Assembly: GCA_002779825.1 (NCBI GenBank) | Contig: PEVN01000387.1 | Location: 1 to 54,996, forward strand | Length of the DNA: 54,996 nt | Source of the DNA: Armatimonadetes bacterium CG06_land_8_20_14_3_00_66_21 | GTDB taxonomy: Bacteria > Armatimonadota > Abditibacteriia > CG2-30-66-41 | Reading direction: 5' to 3' | Part shown: positions 7,793-15,783 of the stretch, one piece after another | Layout of the letters: each line of letters opens with the position of its first letter | Numbering within the stretch: the first letter of the stretch is position 1 | The notes under the pieces: model-generated | What the model saw: only the letters and a program-made list of their open reading frames with translations | The model's database searches: none | Told to the model about the DNA's origin: nothing | Translations under genes and position numbers: made by a program

Positions 7793-8039
7793 AGTTCTGC
7801 GAACTTCCACTTCGGTGTATTCCTAACCTTCGCGACTATATGAAGTCATTCTGTACTGGAGCGACGAGGACGGCGCATTCATTGCCGAGGTTCCCGAGTT
7901 GCCAGGCTGTGCGGCTGACGGTGCCACTCGGCAGGAAGCGCTTGAAAACGCGGAGGCGGTGATCCAGGAGTGGATCGACACCGCTGCCGAGCTTGAGCGG
8001 CCGATTCCGATGCCCAGAGGGCGTCTTGCGTATGCGTAG
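7683..8039 (+). pseudogene. hicB: hicB antitoxin split at codon 4 by a 145-bp element
   Basis: The gene starts ATG ACC AAG TA at 7683, overlapping the end of hicA, and is interrupted at 7694. After the element it resumes at 7839 as TAT GAA GTC ATT and reads YEVILYWSDEDGAFIAEVPE, LPGCAADG, EALENAEAVIQEWI, ending TAG at 8037. This is the classical HicB partial RNase-H fold (about 69 residues when rejoined), without a separate DNA-binding tail. In the present sequence the 5' piece meets a TAG after eight codons. The 3' piece has an in-frame TAA 15 nt before its first codon and no ATG or GTG in that interval, so no antitoxin of normal length can be made. Confidence 0.92.
7694..7838 (+). mobile_element. 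145-bp TA-flanked miniature inverted-repeat element, copy 1
   Basis: Terminal inverted repeats of 29 bp (left TACTCGCGAAGGTTAGGAA..., right the complement, one mismatch at position 3) bound a non-coding 87-bp core. Direct TA duplications flank it at 7692-7693 and 7839-7840. Its reverse complement matches copy 3 (50903-51047) at 138 of 145 positions by eye. Length, long terminal repeats and TA target point to a non-autonomous IS630/Tc1-mariner-type MITE; the transposase source is not in the window. Confidence 0.92.
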
Positions 8040-8061
8040 CCGGATCCCCGGGGGAATCACT

Positions 8062-9666
8062 TTGCACGACACTGTTATCCGCAATGGTATTGTCTTTGAC
8101 GGCACAGGAGCTGAAGGCGCGTTGGCTGAGGTTGCCTTGGACGGCGGCAGCATCACCTCGGTTGGCGAGGTGCCCGAACCGGGACGCCTGGAGATTGACG
8201 CCACCGGGCTCGCAGTCGCACCGGGGTTCGTCGATATCCACTCCCACTCCGACCTGTCGCTCATGTGGGACCCGCTGGGGCAGAGCAAGCTGCGGCAGGG
8301 CGTGACCACCGAGGTCGTCGGCAACTGCGGCTTGTCGCCGGCGCCGGCGACAGTGGAGTCGCGGGAGCAGATGACCGAGGCGTTTCAGTACATCTGGGCC
8401 GACGTACCGTGGACCTGGTACTCCATGGGCGAGTACTTGGACGCGCTGCAGGACTCGCAACCAGCGCTCAACGTGGCGGCGCAGGTGGGGCACAGCGCGC
8501 TGCGTGCGTGCGTCCTGGGGTTCGAAGATCGGCCCGCCGATGAAGCCGAATTGCGGGCGCTCTGCGACCTGCTGCGGAAGTCCCTGGACGAAGGCGCCTG
8601 CGGGCTGTCGTCGGGGCTGATCTACGCGCCCTCGGTGTATGCGACGGAAGAGGAGTTCCACGCCCTCGGTAAGGTGCTGGCCGAAAGGGGCAAGTACTAC
8701 TCCTCTCACATGCGCGGCGAGGGCGCCACCTTGATGGACTCGATAGACGAGACCGTTCGCGTCGGCGAGGCGGCCGGCGTGCAAGTGCAGATCGTCCACT
8801 TGAAAACGGCGGGCAAACCGAACTGGGGAAACGCCGGCCGGGCGCTGGAGCAAATCGAGGCGGCGCGAGACCGAGGGATCGACGTCGGCTTTGACGTCTA
8901 CCCCTACGTGGCGGGCAGCACCCACCTGAGCGCGATGGTCTCGCCGTGGGCCCACGAAGGCGGCACCGAGGCCCTGTTGAAGCGACTCGCCGACCCGGCA
9001 CTCCGCGCGCGGCTGAAGGACGAGCAGGTGAACGGCTACCCCGAGTGGCAGTCATACACCGGCAAGGGCAGTTGGGACCCGGCGAACATCTGGGTCGCCA
9101 GCGTGGGCAGCGAAGCCAACCAAGGGCTGCTCGGCCGGACCCTCCAGGACATCGCCGACGAACGCGGTCAGGATCCGCGCGATGCGGTGTACGACCTGAT
9201 CGTCGAGGAAGGCAACCAGCTCTCCGGCATCGCGAAGCTGATGTGCGAGGAAGACGTGGAGACCATCTTGCAGCACCCGCTCGGGTCCGTCGGTTCCGAC
9301 GGCCTGGCAATCTGCCCCAAGGGGGTCTTCGGCCGGAGCAAGCCACACCCGCGCTGGTACGGGACCTTCCCGCGCGTTCTGTCCAGGTACGTTCGCGAAC
9401 GCGGCGTGCTTACACTGCCGGACGCCATCCGCAAGATGACCTCGCTCCCCGCTGCGCAGGCCGGTCTCTCAGGGAAGGGCGCGCTCAAGCCTGGACTCGA
9501 CGCCGACGTCGTCGTGTTCGACCCGAAGACGGTCCACGACGAAGCCACCTTCGAAGACCCGCACCGCTACGCCTCCGGCATCCCGTGGGTGATCGTCAAC
9601 GGCGCCGTGGCGGTGAGGGAGGGCGAGATCACCGGTGAGCGAAACGGGCGGGTACTGAGGGGATGA
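8062..9666 (+). CDS. D-aminoacylase / N-acyl-D-amino-acid deacylase
   Basis: About 534 residues of the amidohydrolase superfamily. IRNGIVFDGTG opens the small beta domain; GFVDIHSHSDLS carries the first metal HxH; EVVGNCGLSPAP contains the Cys ligand typical of D-aminoacylases; YSSHMRGEG, VHLKTAGKPNWG and GSDGLAICPKG hold later His, Lys and Asp active-site positions. It hydrolyses N-acyl-D-amino acids, perhaps from cell-wall or protein turnover. TTG at 8062 is chosen as start because GGGGGAA stands about 5 nt upstream and the family begins at this motif; an ATG at 8032, overlapping the hicB stop, would add ten residues. The 3' end overlaps the next gene as ATGA. Confidence 0.87.
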   Translation: MHDTVIRNGIVFDGTGAEGALAEVALDGGSITSVGEVPEPGRLEIDATGLAVAPGFVDIHSHSDLSLMWDPLGQSKLRQGVTTEVVGNCGLSPAPATVESREQMTEAFQYIWADVPWTWYSMGEYLDALQDSQPALNVAAQVGHSALRACVLGFEDRPADEAELRALCDLLRKSLDEGACGLSSGLIYAPSVYATEEEFHALGKVLAERGKYYSSHMRGEGATLMDSIDETVRVGEAAGVQVQIVHLKTAGKPNWGNAGRALEQIEAARDRGIDVGFDVYPYVAGSTHLSAMVSPWAHEGGTEALLKRLADPALRARLKDEQVNGYPEWQSYTGKGSWDPANIWVASVGSEANQGLLGRTLQDIADERGQDPRDAVYDLIVEEGNQLSGIAKLMCEEDVETILQHPLGSVGSDGLAICPKGVFGRSKPHPRWYGTFPRVLSRYVRERGVLTLPDAIRKMTSLPAAQAGLSGKGALKPGLDADVVVFDPKTVHDEATFEDPHRYASGIPWVIVNGAVAVREGEITGERNGRVLRG

Positions 9667-10574
9667 GCGCAACCAGTGCGCCACCACCAGGTAACAGTGC
9701 CACGATAGTCGACTGGCATCGACTCTTCGGGCTGGCTCTCATGGAGGTCTTCGCCGGCTCACCGTTCGAGGTCGAGTTGGAGAAGGAGCTGTCGCTGAAG
9801 CGCCAGCGGCTCGATGTGGTCATCCTCCGCCGGCAGTCAGGCCAGTTCAGCGGGCGGCTGCCTGACGGTCTGGACGACTTGGGCACACATAACCTGCTGA
9901 GCTACAAGTCACTCCGCCAGCCCCTTGACGACTGGACGCTCGACGAACTGGTGGGTCACTACGTGAACTACCGCAAGCAGGTCAGCCCCTCGCTGGACGC
10001 CCTCCTGCCCAGAGACGAGTTCCGCCTCTATGGAGTGAGCACTCGGTTCCCACAAGGACTGGGCTCTCAGGTGAATCTGCGACGGCTGCAGCCCGGCGTG
10101 TACGAGGTTGCCTGGGGAGCGCGACCGATCCGTGTGCTGGTGCTGAGCGACATGCCGGAAGGCGCCCAGAACGCGGTTTGGGACCTGTTCAGCGGCGTTC
10201 CCACGAAGGTGACCTCGGCAGTGACGAGTCAGTGGCGGAAGCCGTCTGACATGGGTACAATCTTCGATCAGCTTCTCGAAAGGTACGAACTGGAGGGGAT
10301 CACCGTGCCGTACACGATGGATGATTTCCGACGCGACTACGCGACAGAACTCCTCAACAGAATGAAGCCCGAGGACCGGCTGCGAGGGCTTGCTCCGGCG
10401 GACCGGCTACAGGGACTTGCTCCGGCGGACCGGCTACAGGGACTTGCTCCGGCGGACCGGCTGCGAGGGCTGTCCGCGAAACAGATCGAGTCCTACTTGA
10501 CGAAGCTCAAGAAGGAGCAGGGCCGGGGAGCTGGCGAAGGCAAGCAACGCAACAAGCAACGCAAGCCGAAGTGA
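9663..10574 (+). CDS. Rpn-like PD-(D/E)XK nuclease with C-terminal 9-residue repeats
   Basis: 303 residues. The N-terminal part, WHRLFGLALMEVFAGSPFEV followed by EKELSLKRQRLDVVILRR, resembles the Rpn/transposase-associated PD-(D/E)XK fold, with D of RLDVVI and an upstream E as candidate catalytic acids. Residues 238-270 are repeats of RLxGLAPAD, a C-terminal architecture common in Rpn-family proteins of cyanobacteria and relatives. A Lys-rich tail (KQRNKQRKPK) may bind nucleic acid. Its ATG overlaps the aminoacylase stop, so the two are co-translated although functionally unrelated. Family assignment is by motif only. Confidence 0.6.
   Translation: MSATSAPPPGNSATIVDWHRLFGLALMEVFAGSPFEVELEKELSLKRQRLDVVILRRQSGQFSGRLPDGLDDLGTHNLLSYKSLRQPLDDWTLDELVGHYVNYRKQVSPSLDALLPRDEFRLYGVSTRFPQGLGSQVNLRRLQPGVYEVAWGARPIRVLVLSDMPEGAQNAVWDLFSGVPTKVTSAVTSQWRKPSDMGTIFDQLLERYELEGITVPYTMDDFRRDYATELLNRMKPEDRLRGLAPADRLQGLAPADRLQGLAPADRLRGLSAKQIESYLTKLKKEQGRGAGEGKQRNKQRKPK
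10377..10478 (+). repeat. 27-bp tandem coding repeat, about 3.8 units
   Basis: Three complete 27-bp units begin at 10377, 10404 and 10431 (CGGCTRCRRGGRCTTGCTCC followed by GGCGGAC), with a degenerate fourth to about 10478. Units 2 and 3 are identical at the DNA level, which indicates recent slippage or duplication. They encode the RLxGLAPAD repeats of the Rpn-like protein. Confidence 0.9.
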
Positions 10575-10628
10575 GCCCGCGACGAGATGCCCGCCGCGTC
10601 GTCGCGGCCGCCTCCGCCCGGGCGCAGC

Positions 10629-10844
10629 TCACCACCTCGGCTTCATGACCTTCGACCAGTCGAGCTTCTCCTCGCGCTCCTCGAACTCGGTGACGATGCG
10701 GAGCGACTCACCGATCTCGTTCGCCTTGTCCCGCAGGTAGCGAACGAGGTCGCCGCGGGTTGTGTCCTTGAAGGTGCCGAGGGTATTCCGCGGTGATTCC
10801 ACCTTGAAGGAGCGGTCAGGGAGTTCTGTGAGCTTGACAATCAT
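10629..10844 (-). CDS. Small conserved-looking protein of unknown function
   Basis: 71 residues beginning MIVKLTELPDRSFKVESP and ending WSKVMKPRW; acidic, helical in its second half (EEREEKLDW), no TM segment or Cys. AAGGAGG lies 13 nt upstream of the ATG, longer than ideal spacing. It follows the kinase gene on the same strand with a hairpin between, so it may be a read-through gene of the PBP-kinase unit. I do not recognise a family. The plus-strand frame opposite it has no such features. Confidence 0.55.
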   Translation of the reverse strand: MIVKLTELPDRSFKVESPRNTLGTFKDTTRGDLVRYLRDKANEIGESLRIVTEFEEREEKLDWSKVMKPRW

Positions 10845-10866
10845 GCGAGGGTCTACGCCTCCTTGT

Positions 10867-10890
10867 AGCGGCCGCCAAGCGGCGGTCGCT
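10867..10890 (-). terminator. GC hairpin at the end of the kinase gene
   Basis: AGCGGCCGCC-AAGC-GGCGGTCGCT forms a 10-bp stem with one mismatch, touching the kinase stop codon. There is no following U tract on the minus strand; instead AAGGAGG of the next gene follows. It may attenuate or process the transcript rather than end it fully. Confidence 0.45.
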
Positions 10891-12710
10891 CACATCGGCT
10901 TCAGTTCGATTTCCTGCACCAGTTCGCCGTTGAGGTAGATTGCCGCCTTCGCCCCGCGGCCTTTCCCGCGAACGGTTTCGCTGATCTTGTCGCCGGGAGC
11001 GGCAGTCTTGTCATAGACGACGGTCTCGCCCACTGAGTCGCGCAGGATGATCTTGACTTTCTGCTGTCCGGCTCCTTCGGGTACGGTGAACTTCACTTGG
11101 CCTTGCACCGTCCCGGAAGCGTCGGGTGCCGGGGTGGTCGGGGAGGGGGTTGGGGGACCGGTGTCGGGGGGCGCCGGGTTCGTGGTGCCCCCGCCGGGCT
11201 CGGTCGGTTCGGCGGGCGGTTCGGGCTCCGTCGGTTCCTCGGGCGGCTTGGGGCCCTTGCTCACGATCAAGTCTACGGCCGTGTCTCGCTCCACGTTGCT
11301 GCCGGGGCGAGGCGATTGGCGGATCACGTATCCTGCCGGGACCGTCTCGTGTTCTTCTTCCATGGAGTCGCCGCGCTGTAGACCTGCTGCTGCCAGGAGC
11401 TGGGCAGCTTTGTCGGCCGACATGTCAGTGACATCGGGCACCGGCACGATTTCGACCTTCGTCCCCTCGCTCACCACCAGGTTTACCGTGGCAAACTGCT
11501 CGACCTCGGTGTTGGCAACCGGGTCCTGCTCCAGGACTTGATCGGGATCCACCCCCTCCATCGTCCGCTGCGTCACAGTGCCTGGGCGCAGTTGGGCGGC
11601 GCTGAGTCGCGCCTCCGCTTCTGCCAGACTGATTCCCACAACGTCGGGAACGGTGACAACCGTCCGCGTGTGGCGCATCCCGTAGACGACGAACCCCGCC
11701 GCCAGGCCGATGCCGAGCAGCGCCACGAACACGAGCAGCCACGGGTTGACGCCTTCGGCGCGTCTCGGCGGAGGCGGCAGTTGCGGGCGGTCGTACGGGC
11801 GCACGACTGTTCGGTCGGCGCTGGGCGGCGCCTGGACCATGGTCTGGTCCTGCCAGGCGGGCTGGCTGGGCGGGCGAGCGGCTTGGGTGGCGCCCCCCGA
11901 CGACAGGTCGGCCAAGAGTTCCTGCGCCGACTGATAGCGGGCGGCCACCTCTTTGCTCAGCGCGCGCAGCACGATCCGTGCCAAGCCCTGGGGAATGGCC
12001 GGCACCAGGTCCGCCGGGTTCGGCGGCTGTTCGTGGGCGTGCTTGACAGCGATGGCTACCGGTGTTTCGCCGGTGAAAGGGACGCGACCGGTAAGCAGCT
12101 CGAAGAGCACAACCCCAAGGGAGTAGAGATCGCTGGCGGGCACGCACGGCTTGCCCAGGGCCTGCTCGGGCGACAAGTAGTTGGCGGTGCCGATCAGTGA
12201 TCTCGTCTGACTCAGAGAGTCGGAGGAGAGCGCCTTGGCGATGCCGAAGTCGCACACCTTCACCCGATCTTCGCTGGTGATGAGCACGTTGTGCGGCTTC
12301 ACGTCGCGGTGGACAATCCCGGCGGCGTGGGCGACCTGCAGCGCTTCGGCAATCTGTTTGGCGATCGCGACGGCGCGGTCCGGCGCCAGCGGCGCCTCTT
12401 CGTCGATGAGCTGCTTGAGGTCGCGGCCGCGAACCAGCTCCATCACCATGTAGAGCGCGTCGCCATCACGGCCGATGTCATGCACGGCGGCGATGTGCGG
12501 GTGGGCCAGGTTGGCCGCGGCCTGGGCCTCCTGCTGGAAGCTTCGGCAGAACTGCTGATCGCTGACGCACCCCTGGCGGAGGACCTTCACCGCCACCATG
12601 CGACCTAACAAGCGATCGCGAGCGACGTAGGTGACAGCCATCGCACCCTCACCCAAGTGCTCGGCTATCTCGTAGCGGTCACTGAGAACCGTTCCAATCA
12701 ATGGACTCAC
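10890..12710 (-). CDS. PASTA-domain Ser/Thr protein kinase (PknB-like)
   Basis: 606 residues, single-pass membrane kinase. Residues 13-270 are an eukaryotic-type kinase with the Gly loop LGEGAMAVTY, AVKVL Lys at 42, IVHRDVKPHNVLI catalytic loop, DFG, and GTANYLSPEQALG. TM at about 325-347 (WLLVFVALLGIGLAAGFVVYG). Outside are two PASTA repeats (VPDVVGISLAEAEARL; VPDVTDMSADKAAQLL), a Pro/Glu-rich linker, and a C-terminal beta-rich domain. PASTA kinases sense muropeptides or lipid II and control wall growth. Start is GTG 12710 with GAGGTGAGGAG just upstream. It lies downstream of a PBP gene on the same strand, separated by a 145-bp element. Confidence 0.93.
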   Translation of the reverse strand: MSPLIGTVLSDRYEIAEHLGEGAMAVTYVARDRLLGRMVAVKVLRQGCVSDQQFCRSFQQEAQAAANLAHPHIAAVHDIGRDGDALYMVMELVRGRDLKQLIDEEAPLAPDRAVAIAKQIAEALQVAHAAGIVHRDVKPHNVLITSEDRVKVCDFGIAKALSSDSLSQTRSLIGTANYLSPEQALGKPCVPASDLYSLGVVLFELLTGRVPFTGETPVAIAVKHAHEQPPNPADLVPAIPQGLARIVLRALSKEVAARYQSAQELLADLSSGGATQAARPPSQPAWQDQTMVQAPPSADRTVVRPYDRPQLPPPPRRAEGVNPWLLVFVALLGIGLAAGFVVYGMRHTRTVVTVPDVVGISLAEAEARLSAAQLRPGTVTQRTMEGVDPDQVLEQDPVANTEVEQFATVNLVVSEGTKVEIVPVPDVTDMSADKAAQLLAAAGLQRGDSMEEEHETVPAGYVIRQSPRPGSNVERDTAVDLIVSKGPKPPEEPTEPEPPAEPTEPGGGTTNPAPPDTGPPTPSPTTPAPDASGTVQGQVKFTVPEGAGQQKVKIILRDSVGETVVYDKTAAPGDKISETVRGKGRGAKAAIYLNGELVQEIELKPM

Positions 12711-12729
12711 CTCGGTCTCCTCACCTCTA

Positions 12730-12874
12730 TACCCGCGAAGGTTGGGAACACACCGAAGTCCCGGTGCGACTTCGGCTCCGTCTGGGAGAATACCCTCTGT
12801 CCTCCGTCTGCTGCACGCCTGCCGGGGAAGTTCCGCGAACTTCCACTTCGGTGTGTTCCCAACCTTCGCGGGTA
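12730..12874 (+). mobile_element. 145-bp TA-flanked miniature inverted-repeat element, copy 2
   Basis: Perfect 29-bp terminal inverted repeats (TACCCGCGAAGGTTGGGAA...), TA duplications at 12728-12729 and 12875-12876, and exactly the same length as copies 1 and 3. The core differs from theirs in the left half but shares GAAGTTCYGCGAACTTCCAC near the right end, so it is a diverged subfamily in the orientation of copy 1. It sits 16 bp after the PBP stop and 19 bp before the kinase GTG, directly against the kinase ribosome-binding site. In RNA it would fold into a long hairpin. Confidence 0.9.
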
Positions 12875-12890
12875 TATCGTCACACGCCGT

Positions 12891-14318
12891 TCAACTGCTG
12901 GCCCGGAGGTGGGCTGCGATGACCTTCCGCGCAATAGGCGCGGCGGCCTGCGAGCCGGAGCCCGCGTTCTCGACAATCACTGCCACGGCCAGCGTCGGTG
13001 CTGAAGCGGGTGCAAACGCGATGAACCACGCGTGCGCTCTGCCGTGGGGGTTCTGAGCTGTCCCGGTCTTGCCTGCTACTGTTGCACTCAGACCGGCGAA
13101 AACCTTCCGGGTCGACCCCTTTGCTACGACTGCGGCCATCCTCCCCGCGACTCGGTCGGCCGTGGATGGGGAAATCACCGTTCGGGCGGAGATCGGGTGG
13201 TGGCGTTCGAGGACCTGTCCCTCGTAGCTGCGCACCTCGCTCACGAGGTAGGGCGCTGCCTGCTTGCCGCCGTCGGCAATGGTCGCCGCGATGAGGGCCA
13301 TCTGCAGTGGGGTCACCGCCAACTGTCCCTGACCGAATCCTGTCTGCGCCAGCAGCGTGGTGTACCACTCCTGGCCGCTGTTGAGTAAGCGCGAGGTGGT
13401 GACCGGAAGCTCCAGCCGGACTTCCCTGCCCAGACCGAAGCGCTCCGCCATGTCCTGGAAGCGCTCCGGCCCGAGGTCTGCCGCGAGCTGCCCGAAGGTG
13501 CAGTTGCACGAAACGACCAATGCCTGCGTGAGGTCCATGGTGCCGTGCGCGCGGTCCCGCTCACAGTGGATCTTGTAGTTGTCGATCTTGTGGGTACCGG
13601 TACAGGTGAAGCGGGTCGAACTCTTCACTTCGCCGAACTCGGCGGCCGCTGCCGCGGTCACCACCTTGAACGTTGAGCCAGGCGGATAGAGCCCCTGCGT
13701 GGCGCGGCTGAACAGCGGCTGGTCGGGATCGGCGTTCAGCTTCTGCCAATCGGCGTCCACCGTGTCCGGCTCGAAGGCGGGCGAACTCACCAGGCAGCGG
13801 ACGGCTCCCGTCGTTGGCTCGATAGCGACCACGGCGCCTGTCTGCCCAGCCAGACCTCCCCATGCTGCCCGCTGCAGCGCCGCGTCCAGCGTGGTGAATA
13901 CGTCGTCGCCGTGGGCCTGCCTGCCCAGGAGTTCGTGGCGGAGGTCCAGCAGAGTCCGCTGCGCAGTCAGGCCCGAGAGCCGCGACTGGTACCGCGCCTC
14001 AAGCCCCGTGCGGCCGTACCGAGGGCTGCGGTAGCCGATCAACAGCGACGCCGCCTCGCCCAGCGGGTACCGCCGAACCTGGTTGCCCGCCTCAAACTCG
14101 CTCTTTGCCAGCGCAATGCCCGTCCGGTCGTACAGACCGCCGCGGCAAATTCGCTCTTCTTTCCAGGCCAGCCGGCGGTTGTTCGGGTGATCCAGGAGCC
14201 GGTCGGCCGCCACAATCTGCCAGTAGATCAGCGTCACCACCAACGCCGTCAGCAGCACGGCCATGAGCGCCGCGAGGCGAAGGATGTTGCGGCGGATGCG
14301 GTCGAGGGACGCAGGCAT
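12891..14318 (-). CDS. Class B penicillin-binding protein (PbpA/FtsI-like transpeptidase)
   Basis: 475 residues. N-terminal membrane anchor (LAALMAVLLTALVVTLIYW), then a dimerisation region, then a transpeptidase domain with all three motifs: SxxK in YPPGSTFKVV, SxN in SCN, and KTGT in AGKTGTAQN. It cross-links peptidoglycan in the periplasm. Length and order resemble actinobacterial PbpA, whose genes also neighbour PASTA kinases. Start 14318 (MPASLDRIRR) is chosen because the anchor follows immediately; the longer upstream frame lacks conserved features. Followed by the PASTA kinase. Confidence 0.92.
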   Translation of the reverse strand: MPASLDRIRRNILRLAALMAVLLTALVVTLIYWQIVAADRLLDHPNNRRLAWKEERICRGGLYDRTGIALAKSEFEAGNQVRRYPLGEAASLLIGYRSPRYGRTGLEARYQSRLSGLTAQRTLLDLRHELLGRQAHGDDVFTTLDAALQRAAWGGLAGQTGAVVAIEPTTGAVRCLVSSPAFEPDTVDADWQKLNADPDQPLFSRATQGLYPPGSTFKVVTAAAAAEFGEVKSSTRFTCTGTHKIDNYKIHCERDRAHGTMDLTQALVVSCNCTFGQLAADLGPERFQDMAERFGLGREVRLELPVTTSRLLNSGQEWYTTLLAQTGFGQGQLAVTPLQMALIAATIADGGKQAAPYLVSEVRSYEGQVLERHHPISARTVISPSTADRVAGRMAAVVAKGSTRKVFAGLSATVAGKTGTAQNPHGRAHAWFIAFAPASAPTLAVAVIVENAGSGSQAAAPIARKVIAAHLRASS

Positions 14319-14504
14319 ACGTTCGTCAGTATGCCCGAAGCCGCGGCGCTCGGAAAGCCCGCGCGCTTGACCGCTCTCCCCGAACGGCGTATCATCGGGG
14401 TGCCGTCGTCCCTGGAGCCGGGGCACCACGGCGTCTGAAGGCGGCGCCACCGACTTGACTCCTGACACATGACGCCTGACACCCACGTCCATAGGAACCA
14501 CGCT

Positions 14505-15266
14505 ATGAAACTGAGCTTGCTTACCTTCAACATCGCGAGAGACATGCCGCTGGAGGAGGTCATCCGCGTCGCGAAAGAAACCGGCTTTGCCGCCATCGAG
14601 TTCCGGGCGGAAGCCAACCACGCCCACGGGGTGGAGCCCTCTCTATCTGCCGAGGAACGCCAGCAGGTTCGCCGGAAGATGGAAGACGCCTATCTCGCCA
14701 CCTCCTGTATCGGCACCAGTTCCCGGTTCGAGTCGCCCGATCCTGAGGCGCGGAAGCAGATGGTCGAACACACCAAGCAGTTCGTCGAGCTGGCCAGCGA
14801 CCTCCACTGCGGGCGCGTGCGGGTGTTCGGCAATGACCTCCCCAAGGGCGTGGACAGCGCCGATTGCACCAAGTACGTCGGGGACTGCCTGCGGGAGCTG
14901 GGCGAGCACGCCGAGCCGCTGGGCGTCGACGTATTGCTTGAAATGCACGGGCAGTTCAACTTCTGGCAGTACACGCTCGCCGCGGTCGAACACGCCGCCC
15001 ACCCGCGGGTCGATATCGTCTACAACTGCGATCCCCGGGACGTGATCGCCGGCTCAATCGCCGAGACATACAGCCACGTCTGGGACCGCATTCGGCATAT
15101 CCACCTGCACGAGCTGGACAGCAGCTACCCGTACAAGGAGCTGTTCGGGTTGCTGAGGACTGACGGGTACGATGGCTACCTGAGTTCCGAGATCGAGGGG
15201 AGTACGGATCCGGAGCGCGTGCTGGGGCTGTACTCGGCGTTGTTCTACGCATGGGCCAGGGGCTGA
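14505..15266 (+). CDS. Sugar-phosphate isomerase/epimerase-type TIM barrel
   Basis: 253 residues of the xylose-isomerase-like TIM-barrel family. The strands carry LSLLTFNI, FAAIEFR, LLEMHGQF (metal Glu and His), DIVYNCDPRD (metal Asp), IRHIHLHEL (metal His) and LSSEIEG (last metal Glu). It likely isomerises or epimerises a keto sugar or related polyol; substrate is not determinable. ATG 14505 is preceded by AGGAA. Its stop is 3 nt before the GTG of the NUDIX gene, so both are co-translated. Confidence 0.85.
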   Translation: MKLSLLTFNIARDMPLEEVIRVAKETGFAAIEFRAEANHAHGVEPSLSAEERQQVRRKMEDAYLATSCIGTSSRFESPDPEARKQMVEHTKQFVELASDLHCGRVRVFGNDLPKGVDSADCTKYVGDCLRELGEHAEPLGVDVLLEMHGQFNFWQYTLAAVEHAAHPRVDIVYNCDPRDVIAGSIAETYSHVWDRIRHIHLHELDSSYPYKELFGLLRTDGYDGYLSSEIEGSTDPERVLGLYSALFYAWARG

Positions 15267-15269
15267 CTT

Positions 15270-15743
15270 GTGTACCAACACTGCCCCTCCTGCCGGGCCG
15301 ACCTGGAAGACCGCGAGATCGACGCGGTGGTTCGACGCGCCTGCCCCGCGTGTGCCTTCGTCGAGTGGGGCAACCCGACACCGACGGCGATGGTGCTCGT
15401 TCGCTGCGGCGAGCGGTGCCTGTTCATTCGCCAGCCGTTCTTCCCGCCCGGTCACTGGGGGCTGGTCAACGGATTCGTCGAGCGCGGCGAGACCGCGGAG
15501 CAGGCGGCCGTCCGGGAGGTCAAGGAGGAAGTCGGCCTCGACGTCCGACTTGCGACCATGGCCGGCACATTCTCCTTCGAGCCGAAGAACCTCCTGCTGA
15601 TCGGCTTCGTCGCCGATAGCGACACGATGGCGGTGGAGCAGTCGACCGAGATCTCTGAGTGGGAGTGGGTAACGCCTGACGAGGTGGAGTCGCTGAGGCT
15701 CGGCGACAGTGTGCGGGCGATCGCCCGGGTCGCCACTCAGTGA
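15270..15743 (+). CDS. NUDIX hydrolase with N-terminal zinc ribbon
   Basis: 157 residues. HCPSCRADL and CPACAFVEW form a four-Cys zinc ribbon, as in NADH-pyrophosphatase-like NUDIX proteins. The NUDIX box is GFVERGETAEQAAVREVKEE followed by VGL, with all catalytic Glu residues. Likely hydrolyses a nucleoside diphosphate derivative, possibly NAD(H) or ADP-sugar. GTG start at 15270, 3 nt after the preceding stop. Confidence 0.9.
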   Translation: MYQHCPSCRADLEDREIDAVVRRACPACAFVEWGNPTPTAMVLVRCGERCLFIRQPFFPPGHWGLVNGFVERGETAEQAAVREVKEEVGLDVRLATMAGTFSFEPKNLLLIGFVADSDTMAVEQSTEISEWEWVTPDEVESLRLGDSVRAIARVATQ

Positions 15744-15783
15744 GCGGACCTGCAGGCCGGTTCGCTGCCGTGCCGGCGCTGTG

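Noticed and set aside
8032-8061. ATG at 8032 as the aminoacylase start
   Set aside because: It overlaps the hicB stop but lies before a strong GGGGGAA and adds ten residues without homology; TTG 8062 fits the family start better.
12730-12874. Element copy 2 as an ordinary intrinsic terminator of the PBP gene
   Set aside because: Length, ends and TA flanks match the other two copies; no U tract follows the stem.
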